A stretch of 64,000 nt of DNA from Prevotella sp902465605. GTDB taxonomy: Bacteria > Bacteroidota > Bacteroidia > Bacteroidales > Bacteroidaceae. Position 1 is the stretch's first letter, and each line of letters opens with the position of its first letter. The stretch covers positions 263,501 to 327,500 of the forward strand of contig CABQNT010000001.1 of NCBI GenBank assembly GCA_902465605.1, read 5' to 3'. Shown piece by piece: positions 8,267 through 15,363 of this stretch. A program made the translations under genes and the position numbers. The notes beneath the pieces are model-generated. The model was given only the letters and a program-made list of their open reading frames with translations, was not told the DNA's origin and ran no database searches.

Positions 8267-8578
8267 ATGGTTTATACTGACATCAAACTCTTGAAATCGC
8301 ATGTGCGTGCGGATGACTTCACGGACGACGACGACTATCTGCTGGTTCTTCTTGAAGCAGCGGAGGCGGCTGTCGTCCGCTGGACAAATCGCAGTATCGT
8401 TGAGCTACTGTCTGACAGCGGCTGTGGGTTCAAGTCAGATGTACAGCAGGCTATATTATTGCTTGCCGGGCATTGGTATAATCAGCGTGAGGCGGTGAGT
8501 GCTGCATCGTTGTCGGAGGTACCGTATACGGTGCAAGCGTTGCTTAAACCTCACCAAAGGTTAGGAGGTGAGCGATGA
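8267..8578 (+). CDS. Head-tail connector (gp6-like)
   Basis: 103 aa helical protein. KLLKSHVRADDFTDDDDYLLVLLEAAEAAVVRWTNRS is the pattern of HK97 gp6/SPP1 gp15-type adaptors, followed by VQQAILLLAGHWYNQREA and VPYTVQALLKPHQRL. It would form the ring docking under the portal. It overlaps the next gene by four bases (ATGA), a sign of translational coupling. Confidence 0.82.
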   Translation: MVYTDIKLLKSHVRADDFTDDDDYLLVLLEAAEAAVVRWTNRSIVELLSDSGCGFKSDVQQAILLLAGHWYNQREAVSAASLSEVPYTVQALLKPHQRLGGER

Positions 8579-8895
8579 GGGCAGGGGCGATGCGTGAACG
8601 TTTGCAGGTGCTGAAGCCTTTCCAGGATGTTGACCATTTCGGCGCAGAAAAGACTGAGTACAAGTTGGTGAACACTATCCACGCAGAGCGTGTGAAGTAC
8701 AAAGGCTGGCGCAGCGAGCTGGTTGGTGAGCATTTTCCTGACTACAGTGTGGAATTCAATATCAGAGACGCACATCAGATTAAAGAACATTGGCGTGTGC
8801 AGCACGTTGGCGGCTATCTGTATGATGTGCTGAACATTATACCAAACGTAGATCGTGGCATGCTTACGTTGGTGTGCGGAAGGGTGAACGAGTAA
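8575..8895 (+). CDS. Phage head closure protein (SPP1 gp16-like)
   Basis: 106 aa beta-rich protein. MRAGAMRERLQVLKPFQDVDHFGAEKTEY at the start and YSVEFNIRDAHQIKEHWRVQH in the second half fit the head-tail adaptor family, in which the N-terminal loop seals the portal channel and binds the tail. It is translationally coupled to the connector upstream through an ATGA overlap. A REP-type repeat begins five bases after its stop. Confidence 0.8.
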   Translation: MRAGAMRERLQVLKPFQDVDHFGAEKTEYKLVNTIHAERVKYKGWRSELVGEHFPDYSVEFNIRDAHQIKEHWRVQHVGGYLYDVLNIIPNVDRGMLTLVCGRVNE

Positions 8896-8899
8896 AGGA

Positions 8900-9008
8900 A
8901 GCCTCCCCTAACCCCTCCAAAGGAGGGGGATACAGACAGACGGAACGCTATCAACTCGTAAACTTGTAAACTAACAAACTTATTAACTTATAAAAAACTT
9001 TTATCAAA
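8900..9008 (+). repeat. REP element plus micro-repeats before the tail tube gene
   Basis: One GC-rich palindrome (8900-8930) is followed by AACTCGTAAACTTGTAA-type units. The final 35 bases before the start codon are identical to the leader of the capsid gene. Confidence 0.75.
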
Positions 9009-9485
9009 ATGGAAAATGAGTATATTAACGGTAGTGACTTGTTACTGAGCGTAGCAGGTAAGGCGGTTGGACATTGTACGAGCCACACACTAACTTTTAA
9101 CAGTGAGACAAAAGATCATGCGGTGAAGCCTGTGGCAAGTGCAGGAAAATCGTCTGGACTTTGGAAGGGAAAGAACGTGACTGGGCTTTCCATATCCATC
9201 AGTGCAGAGGGTCTGCGGTTCTATGGTGAGACGGAGAGTGGCTATGATGAACTTGCGCCTAACTGGGGTAAGGGTGCAATCGTTGAGGTTTCGGCATTTA
9301 GACGTGGCGAAGACACAAAACCATACGTCAAAGGTAAGTTTATCATCGCATCTATCGAGGAAACAAGTCCAGCGCAAGATGATGCCTCCTACAGCATTTC
9401 GCTTGAGAGTGCTGGTGAGCCGGATGTTTATCCAGGCAAGGTGGCTGGCAGCAGCGCATCGAGTTCTTCGACAAATGGGAAGTAG
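9009..9485 (+). CDS. Major tail tube protein
   Basis: 158 aa. The opening MENEYINGSDLLLSVAGKAVGHCTSHTLTFNSETKD and the middle LSISAEGLRFYGETESGYDEL...KGAIVEVSAFRRG show the beta-sandwich pattern of TP901-1-type tail tube proteins. It stacks in rings to form the tail tube. The C-terminal Ser/Gly tail (SSASSSSTNGK) ends at an adjoining repeat. It comes before the chaperone genes, as usual, but the tail completion genes that normally precede it lie downstream here. Confidence 0.85.
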   Translation: MENEYINGSDLLLSVAGKAVGHCTSHTLTFNSETKDHAVKPVASAGKSSGLWKGKNVTGLSISISAEGLRFYGETESGYDELAPNWGKGAIVEVSAFRRGEDTKPYVKGKFIIASIEETSPAQDDASYSISLESAGEPDVYPGKVAGSSASSSSTNGK

Positions 9486-9488
9486 GAC

Positions 9489-9606
9489 AGCCTCCCCCGG
9501 CCCCTCCGAAGGAGGGGAGAAGGGGGGACTACTTTGAACATTAAACTTTGAACATTGAACAAAACAAGCCAATTCCTCCCCTCCTTCGGAGGGGCCGGGG
9601 GAGGCT
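9489..9606 (+). repeat. Complete MITE-like element with inverted GC-rich ends
   Basis: Left end AGCCTCCCCCGGCCCCTCC (from 9488) with GAAGGAGGGGAG; right end is its inverse, CCTCCCCTCCTTCGGAGGG through GGGGGAGGCT at 9575-9606. The core of about 55 bases contains TTGAACATTAAACTTTGAAC repeats. With ~32-bp inverted termini and a length near 119 bp, this is the most complete copy of the family and suggests that copies with a single palindrome are partial. Confidence 0.75.
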
Positions 9607-9621
9607 ACTAAAGAAAAAGCG

Positions 9622-9930
9622 ATGAGACAATTAACGATTGAGATAGAGGGTAAAAAATACCCATGCCGCCAGACGATGGGCGCAATGCTTAGATTTAAGC
9701 AGGAAACGGGAAAGGATGTGTCTGAGATTGGCAACGGCTTTTCAGACTTATGTGCCTACCTTTATTGCTGTGTGGCTTCGGCCAGCAAGCATGACGGGAT
9801 AGCATTTGAATACAGCTTGATGGACTTTGCGGACAGTTTGACCCCGGCCGACTTGGAAAAATGGACGGATGCCATCAGTGAGACAAATGAAGTTGCGGCT
9901 GTAGATAGCGAGGGTGCAAAAAAAAATTAG
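9622..9930 (+). CDS. Tail assembly chaperone, short form (gpG-like)
   Basis: 102 aa. RQLTIEIEGKKYPCRQTMGAMLRFKQETGKD and an acidic helical second half (SLTPADLEKWTDAISETNEV) fit a tail chaperone located between tail tube and tape measure genes. It ends GAKKN at a nine-A run (9918-9926). A canonical A AAA AAA slippery heptamer there allows a -1 frameshift into the following frame, as in lambda gpG/gpGT. It binds the tape measure protein during tail assembly and is not expected in the virion. Confidence 0.8.
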   Translation: MRQLTIEIEGKKYPCRQTMGAMLRFKQETGKDVSEIGNGFSDLCAYLYCCVASASKHDGIAFEYSLMDFADSLTPADLEKWTDAISETNEVAAVDSEGAKKN

Positions 9931-10277
9931 ACATCTACGAGCTGCTGGGTATTGCGCTTGGTTGTATCGGCTTGCGATATGAAGATTTTTGCCGATTGAC
10001 GCTGGAGGAGTTCAGCCATATTTATGAGCAATACAACGAGAGAGAGGAAATGACCGAGCGTAGTGCTTGGGAACGGATGCGAATGCTGGCAACTATATGT
10101 GTGCAGCCTTACAGCAAAAAGCGATTGAAAGCAACTGAGCTGATGCGATTTCCGTGGGATGACACAAAAGAAAGTAGCCTCCCCCAGCCCCTCCAAAGGA
10201 GGGGAGAGGTGAACAAAGAGGAAGCGTTGCGGAGGTTTGAGGCTCTGGTTCACAGGATGAAAAAACTCAAAAAATAA
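9622..10277 (+). CDS. Tail assembly chaperone, -1 frameshift product (gpGT-like)
   Basis: Slipping back one base at 9918-9924 continues as KLDIYELLGIALGCIGLRYEDFCRL without a stop, to 10277. Within that frame an ATG at 9972 could also start a separate 101-aa protein. The extension is helical (LEEFSHIYEQYNEREEMTERSAWERMR). Near its end a REP-type repeat (10176-10206) is read in frame as SSLPQPLQRRGE, an insertion in coding sequence. The fusion would be about 217 residues. Confidence 0.72.
9918..9924 (+). promoter_or_regulatory. Programmed -1 frameshift slippery site
   Basis: The heptamer A AAA AAA in the frame of the short chaperone sits two codons before its TAG stop, inside a run of nine A residues. 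This is the X XXY YYZ form seen in tail chaperone frameshift sites. I see no strong hairpin immediately downstream. Confidence 0.75.
10176..10206 (+). repeat. REP element inside the chaperone coding frame
   Basis: AGCCTCCCCCAGCCCCTCC followed by AAAGGAGGGGAG, matching the single-end REP copies at the gene junctions, but located within an open frame and translated as SSLPQPLQRRGE. It adds residues rather than breaking the frame. Confidence 0.75.
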
Positions 10278-10282
10278 GCCTA

Positions 10283-10666
10283 ATGACAACAACAAGTTTA
10301 AGTATTGGTTCAGCAATAAGGGATGCGCTGGTTCGCCATGGCGTTGATAAGCGGGTGAGTAAGATTTTCCCGTTGGTGGTGGACGATGCAAAACTGCCAT
10401 ACATTTTATACCGTAGGGCAGGGTTTTCGCAACAGGCTGTGAAATCGCATGTAAAAACGCCTGACGTGGTGGAAATGGAGGTGGCTTGCTTTGCGGCTAC
10501 CTATTCGGAGAGCGTTGAAATTGCCGAACTTGTACGCAAGGCTTTAGACTATGGACAGACAGCCGCTTATAGGGGCTGTTTCTTAATTGATGCAAGCGAG
10601 CATTTCGTGGACGATGCCTTTGTACAGAATTTGAGATTTGAGGTAAAAGTAAACACTTTTCTTTGA
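10283..10666 (+). CDS. Tail completion protein (DUF3168-like)
   Basis: 127 aa. LSIGSAIRDALVRHGVDKRVSKIFPLVVDDAKLPYILYRRAG, then VEMEVACFAATYSESVEIAELVRKAL and a final beta part FVDDAFVQNLRFEVKVNTF, is the layout of DUF3168/SPP1 gp17-type proteins that terminate the tail and join it to the head. It starts 5 bases after the chaperone stop. Its own stop TGA is the TGA of the first TTTGAAC micro-repeat unit downstream. Confidence 0.72.
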   Translation: MTTTSLSIGSAIRDALVRHGVDKRVSKIFPLVVDDAKLPYILYRRAGFSQQAVKSHVKTPDVVEMEVACFAATYSESVEIAELVRKALDYGQTAAYRGCFLIDASEHFVDDAFVQNLRFEVKVNTFL

Positions 10667-10731
10667 ACTTTGAACATTGAACTTTCAACTGGTGAACTTG
10701 TAAACTATTAACTCGTAAACTATAAAGAGCT
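10667..10731 (+). repeat. TTTGAAC and AACT micro-repeat string
   Basis: AACTTTGAACATTGAACTTT gives way to AACTTGTAAACTATTAACTC-type units. There is no GC-rich palindrome in this copy. It fills the whole junction to the next gene. Confidence 0.7.
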
Positions 10732-11316
10732 ATGGCACTATTTAGCAAAAGAGTAAACAAAGCTGACTACACAACCACAAACGTGGCGGACATTGACAAG
10801 CCGTTTGCAGAGGTGTTTAAGGCGTTGGACATGAAGACGCAACGCAAGGCGATGAAGAGTGCGGTGCGCAAGGAGAGCAACCGACTTAAAAAGGTGGCGA
10901 TGGAGGAAGTGTTGTCGAGCGGAATCGGCAAAGGGACACAACAGCTTTTGACAAAGAGCCTTTACTCTCGTGTTTTTCCTGACCGCTATGGCCTTGGCGC
11001 ACTGGTGAGCGTTAGACCGCATGGCAAACGCAAGGGTTATCATGTGAACCGATACGGCAAAGAGAAGCCTGTGCTGATGTGGGCGGAAAGTGGCACAAGG
11101 ATGCGCAACATAGGTAAGAAGGTGGACTACTTCACCACCAGGAGCCGCTACACAGGAAAGAAAATATACAACTACATACGAGGTGGGAAAAGTCGTGGAC
11201 GAATGCCTAAGTATGAGTTCTTACAGCACACGGACGAAAAGGCAGGCGGACAGACAGAGGAGAATCTGTTCAACGAGTTTAAGAAGAACGTGTACAGAGC
11301 TGCGGAGAGGATGTAG
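10732..11316 (+). CDS. HK97 gp10-like neck/tail component
   Basis: 194 aa basic protein. ALDMKTQRKAMKSAVRKESNRLKKVA at the N-terminus and VLMWAESGTRMRNIG followed by GRMPKYEFLQHT near the C-terminus follow the HK97 gp10 pattern (helix, then a fully conserved FVEFGT-like turn and a PFLxPA-like end). It probably sits at the head-tail interface. In most siphophages this gene precedes the tail tube gene; here it lies after the chaperones and directly before a minus-strand moron and the tape measure gene. Confidence 0.65.
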   Translation: MALFSKRVNKADYTTTNVADIDKPFAEVFKALDMKTQRKAMKSAVRKESNRLKKVAMEEVLSSGIGKGTQQLLTKSLYSRVFPDRYGLGALVSVRPHGKRKGYHVNRYGKEKPVLMWAESGTRMRNIGKKVDYFTTRSRYTGKKIYNYIRGGKSRGRMPKYEFLQHTDEKAGGQTEENLFNEFKKNVYRAAERM

Positions 11317-11324
11317 TGAGGATG

Positions 11325-11606
11325 TTAATCTGGGAAGCCAGTACCAGTGAACATGTCCAACCCTCCCTCTTGTTCCAAGCGATATATCTTTCCGACAATG
11401 GAAAAATGAACGAATAAATCAATAACAAAGATGACGATACTCAAAAGTACTACGATTGGTGAATATGTCAAGAACGAAATAATGGCACTTAGAAAGGAGA
11501 AGAACAAGATGCCAGACGTAAGTGTCAGCCATTCTCTCCGTTGTTTTATTTTACGAATGACTTCCTTATCGTATTCAACTTTAATGTCAATGTTATTTCT
11601 TTTCAT
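11325..11606 (-). CDS. Two-TM membrane moron
   Basis: 93 aa from an ATG at 11606 preceded by AGGGAGGAACGATC, a strong ribosome site. Two hydrophobic segments lie in the centre (LTLTSGILFFSFLSAIISFL and PIVVLLSIVIFVIDLFVHF), preceded by a basic N-terminus. It runs opposite to the late genes and has a consensus promoter of its own. This is the layout of a moron, a gene added to a phage and expressed in the lysogen. Superinfection exclusion or another envelope effect is possible. I do not recognise the family. Confidence 0.72.
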   Translation of the reverse strand: MKRNNIDIKVEYDKEVIRKIKQRREWLTLTSGILFFSFLSAIISFLTYSPIVVLLSIVIFVIDLFVHFSIVGKIYRLEQEGGLDMFTGTGFPD

Positions 11607-11627
11607 GATCGTTCCTCCCTTCTTTCG

Positions 11628-11659
11628 CAAATATAGGATAAAAAGAAGAATAGTGCAAG
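11628..11659 (-). promoter_or_regulatory. Promoter of the minus-strand moron
   Basis: On the minus strand TTG (11656-11658) is followed by exactly 20 bases and TATATTTG (11628-11635). The start codon at 11606 lies about 22 bases beyond the box. The spacing is the same as in the portal promoter. Confidence 0.68.
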
Positions 11660-11675
11660 TAAATAAGTAAAAAAC

Positions 11676-14600
11676 ATGTCAAACAAGCAAATATCTTTAA
11701 CTGTCAAGCTGAATGTTGATGGCAAGGAACAATTGGTGACAGCCACAACAGACGTAGAAAAGCTTCGTGCCGCTTTAGATGCGTCGCAAGGCAGCATCTC
11801 AAAAGCCTTCAAAAGTCTTAGTTATTTGTCTACATCTTTTCTTGGACTATCATCCGCTGCCAATCAAATTTGCGGAACACTTAATAATTTAACAGAGGAA
11901 AATCGCACATTTAGTGGCGCCATGGCGGCAGCCAACACCATGGCGGGTAAGAGCGGCAAAGACTTTGAACAGCTGAAAGGCAAGGTTGCTGATTTGGCGG
12001 CTGAGCTGCCTATCGCCCGTGACCAGTTGGCGAACGGCTTGTATCAAGTGGTGAGCATGGGCGTGCCGGAGGACAACTGGATAGACTATTTGAAGAAGTC
12101 CGCAAAAGCATCCATCGGTGGTATTGCCGACTTGGGTGAGACGGTGAAGGTAACTGCAACGGTAATCAAGAACTACGGTCTGGAATGGGACAAAGCCAAT
12201 GACATACAGGACAAGATTCAGCTGACAGCCAAGTTAGGTTCAACGAGCTTTGAGCAATTGGCGCAGAGCCTTCCGATGGTGACCGGTAATGCCGCCACGC
12301 TTGGCGTGAGCATTGACGACCTTTTAGCAAGTTTTGCCACGCTGACCGGTGTGAGTGGTAACACGGCCGAGGTAGCCACGCAGTTGAGTGCCATCTTTAC
12401 ATCGCTGGTGAAGCCTTCGAGTGAAGCGACCAAGCAGGCGATGGAAATGGGCATTCAGTTTGACGCTGCTGCCATAAAGGCGGCTGGAGGTATGCGCAAC
12501 TTCCTTGTTGACTTGGATAAGAACGTGAAAGCATACGCACAGCGCACCGGACAGATAGAAACAGCCATCTATAGCAGACTGTTTGGTAGTGCCAGAGCGA
12601 TGCGTGCGCTGATTCCGCTGACGGGAAAATTGTCGGACAAGTTCGGCAAGGATGCTGAAAAGATGAAGAACAGTGCCGGCACGATAGACGATGCTTTTGA
12701 CATCATGTCAGGCACAGGCAGTGCAAAGATTCAGAAGCTGAAGAACGCCATTGCCGATATGACGGACGGCATCACCAGCAAGTTGAGTATGCTACGACCA
12801 ATGTTCAACATCGGTGCGGAGGTGGGTAATACTGTGGTTGCTGTGTTTGCCATGAAGAAAGCGTTAAAAGCCTTTGGCGTTACTACGCTGTGGACGGCAG
12901 TTCGTATTAAAGGCTTAAATTTTGCCGTATCTTTTGGCAAGCAGACACTGAAAGATTTGAGAGCTGTTGCAACTGTTGTATCTGCAAGCATGCGTGGTGC
13001 AGCCGTGAGTGCTGACATGATGAAATCTGCCATTCGTGGACTGTTGGTAACATCTGTTGTAGGTTTGGCGATATGGGCATTGAGCGCAGCCATTGGTTAT
13101 CTGATAGGCAAGATGGATGAAGCAGAGGACGGAATGAACGGCATGACCGAGGCAGAGCAGCAGGCAAAGCAAGCCACCGAGCAGATGAACAAAGAGATAG
13201 CCAGCGTGCGCACGGAATACGACTTGAATATTCAGAAGCTCAAAGAATTCAAAGGCAGCAAGGAGGAAGAGCGCAAACTGGTTGAAGAAATGAACGGTCA
13301 GTACGGCGAGAGCTTCGGTTATTATTCGACCGTTGCCGACTGGTACACGGCATTGGTGACGAACAGCAAAGCGTATTGTGACCAGATGATAAAAGAGATT
13401 GAACTTCGGAAACTCGCGAATGATGTTGCCAGCGCACAGGCTGATATGGACGCCATTCAATACGATGAGAATGGAAAGACACGGCATTATAATCCTCGCA
13501 GGGATCTTGAGCCGGTAACAGTTGGTGTGGACTATAACCCACAAACAGGAACTTCTGAACCAAAATACAAATGGGTGCCAAAAGTGGGCAGTAGCGAGGT
13601 AGAGCAGGCGCAAGTAAAATTTGATGATGCACGGAGGCGGCGTGACGCATCAAAAAAGCGAATGTACGCCCTGAACGGTAAAGACACGGGTGCCATCAAA
13701 CACACGAAAGGCTGGCGGGCTGAAAGGGCTTACTCGCCTGTTGGTGGTAAGGCTAATGGGGCTAATAAGGCTAATAAGCTAAACCAACAAACCCCGAAAA
13801 CTATCGTGGACAAATGGCGTGAAGAATTGTCACGGCTTGAGAAAGCGAAAGAGAATGCGCTGACGGTTGATGCAAAGGTAAAAATAGACGAAAAGATAGG
13901 CACACTTCAAAAGAAGATAGATGAAGCCACGAAAGGCAAGGTGAGCATCGGTGCGGAGGTTGAGCCTACTTTCATCACCCAAGGAAGCACAGCTGATAAA
14001 CGACAGAGCCACAGCAATGCCGAGAGCCGTGCCAGCAGGATTCAACAAGACTACGAGATAGGCATCATTGGAAAAGAGGAAGCCGAGCGACAGTTGGGTG
14101 AGCTGAACGATCAGCTGAAAGCACTTGGGTTAAAACCTGTGGAAATACACTTCAAGAGCCATGTGGAGGAATTGCAGGATGCGTTGCAGAAAGCACAAAA
14201 GGAGCTGGAAGACGGTACGACGGTAGAAGCGAAAATAGAGGCAGCCGTAAAGGTGCAGAAGCTGCAATCTGAGATAGATGCCGAGACACACGGACAGCTC
14301 ACCATTCAGGCGGAGGTTGAATCTACCTACGTTACGCAGGGTAGTGCGGCTGACAAGCGACAGAGCTATGAGAATGCGCTACAGCGTGCTAACAGGTTGA
14401 AGAGTGACGTGGAGATAGGGCTTGTTGGGCGTGAAGACTTTGAACGTGAGCTGAAGGTCATCAACGAGCAGCTGGATGGACTTGGGCTGAAACCAATCAA
14501 ATTGAAGATTGACGCAGACGTGTCCGATTTTGACGAAGCCATGTCGGGCATCAAGGAAGGCTGGAGCAACATTTCAGGTATTGGAAGCGGCATAGAAGGC

Positions 14601-15245
14601 ATCACATCGGCCTTGGAAGGCAACAAGAATGGCTGGCAGGCCATTAGTAGCGTTGTGCAGGGCGCCATCAGCATCATGGAGGGCATCCGCGGCATCGTGT
14701 CCATGATCAAAATGTTCACCGTCGTGACGAAAGCTCAAAAGGTAGCCACGGATGAAAGCACAACATCGACCTTGACTAATGCGGCTGCGGCTGGTGTCAA
14801 CGCATCAGCCAAAGGCGGTGAAGCAGTAGCCAATGCCACGGCCAGCGGTGCAAAACTGCCCTTTCCTTTGAATCTGGTGGCCATCGCAGCAGGTGTGGCA
14901 GCCGTGGTCGCCGCACTGGCTACCATCACTGGCGGGTTTGCCACGGGTGGTGTGGTTGGCGGCAGTTCCACATACGGCGACATGAAGTTTGCACGGGTGA
15001 ACAGCGGTGAAATGATATTAAATAAATCGCAACAAACTCGGCTGTTTAACATCATTGATGGCCGCTTTACACCACCATCTATCGCCGACCGCCGCATGCA
15101 GCCTGTAGTGGTGCAGTTGCCGCAGCCTATGATGGACGCAACGCCGCAGGTGAACATCACCATGAACGCAGACGCACGGCGCATTCTGGAGGTAATGAGC
15201 GATGTGAATAAGGTGGCTGGTTTGAGCGGGAGGAGGTACTTTTAG
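11676..15245 (+). CDS. Tape measure protein
   Basis: 1189 aa, the longest gene of the tail module. The first ~400 residues are helical with the PhageMin_Tail pattern (AAANTMAGKSGKDFEQLKGKVADLAAELP and LASFATLTGVSGNTAEVATQLSAIF). Hydrophobic segments lie near 450-475 (LLVTSVVGLAIWALSAAIGYLIG) and near 1070-1100 (LVAIAAGVAAVVAALATITGGFATGG). A 119-residue unit containing TQGSTADKRQS and VEIG/YEIG blocks is tandemly duplicated (DNA period 357 bp, first copy from about 13950). It sets tail length and helps DNA entry. The protein starts about 360 bases after the gp10-like gene because of the moron insertion. Confidence 0.92.
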   Translation: MSNKQISLTVKLNVDGKEQLVTATTDVEKLRAALDASQGSISKAFKSLSYLSTSFLGLSSAANQICGTLNNLTEENRTFSGAMAAANTMAGKSGKDFEQLKGKVADLAAELPIARDQLANGLYQVVSMGVPEDNWIDYLKKSAKASIGGIADLGETVKVTATVIKNYGLEWDKANDIQDKIQLTAKLGSTSFEQLAQSLPMVTGNAATLGVSIDDLLASFATLTGVSGNTAEVATQLSAIFTSLVKPSSEATKQAMEMGIQFDAAAIKAAGGMRNFLVDLDKNVKAYAQRTGQIETAIYSRLFGSARAMRALIPLTGKLSDKFGKDAEKMKNSAGTIDDAFDIMSGTGSAKIQKLKNAIADMTDGITSKLSMLRPMFNIGAEVGNTVVAVFAMKKALKAFGVTTLWTAVRIKGLNFAVSFGKQTLKDLRAVATVVSASMRGAAVSADMMKSAIRGLLVTSVVGLAIWALSAAIGYLIGKMDEAEDGMNGMTEAEQQAKQATEQMNKEIASVRTEYDLNIQKLKEFKGSKEEERKLVEEMNGQYGESFGYYSTVADWYTALVTNSKAYCDQMIKEIELRKLANDVASAQADMDAIQYDENGKTRHYNPRRDLEPVTVGVDYNPQTGTSEPKYKWVPKVGSSEVEQAQVKFDDARRRRDASKKRMYALNGKDTGAIKHTKGWRAERAYSPVGGKANGANKANKLNQQTPKTIVDKWREELSRLEKAKENALTVDAKVKIDEKIGTLQKKIDEATKGKVSIGAEVEPTFITQGSTADKRQSHSNAESRASRIQQDYEIGIIGKEEAERQLGELNDQLKALGLKPVEIHFKSHVEELQDALQKAQKELEDGTTVEAKIEAAVKVQKLQSEIDAETHGQLTIQAEVESTYVTQGSAADKRQSYENALQRANRLKSDVEIGLVGREDFERELKVINEQLDGLGLKPIKLKIDADVSDFDEAMSGIKEGWSNISGIGSGIEGITSALEGNKNGWQAISSVVQGAISIMEGIRGIVSMIKMFTVVTKAQKVATDESTTSTLTNAAAAGVNASAKGGEAVANATASGAKLPFPLNLVAIAAGVAAVVAALATITGGFATGGVVGGSSTYGDMKFARVNSGEMILNKSQQTRLFNIIDGRFTPPSIADRRMQPVVVQLPQPMMDATPQVNITMNADARRILEVMSDVNKVAGLSGRRYF

Positions 15246-15363
15246 CCTCCCCCGACCCCTCCAAAGGAGGGGAGGTCAGACAGCTGGAGAAATATCAACT
15301 CGTCAACTAAAAAGACTATCAACTCGTAAACTTGTGAACTCGTAAACTTGTAAACTAAACAAA
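15244..15363 (+). repeat. REP element plus AACT micro-repeats
   Basis: The palindrome AGCCTCCCCCGACCCCTCC with AAAGGAGGGGAG at 15244-15273 is followed by AACTCGTCAACTAA and AACTCGTAAACTTGTAA units up to the next start codon. Its first bases overlap the tape measure stop codon TAG. Confidence 0.75.
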
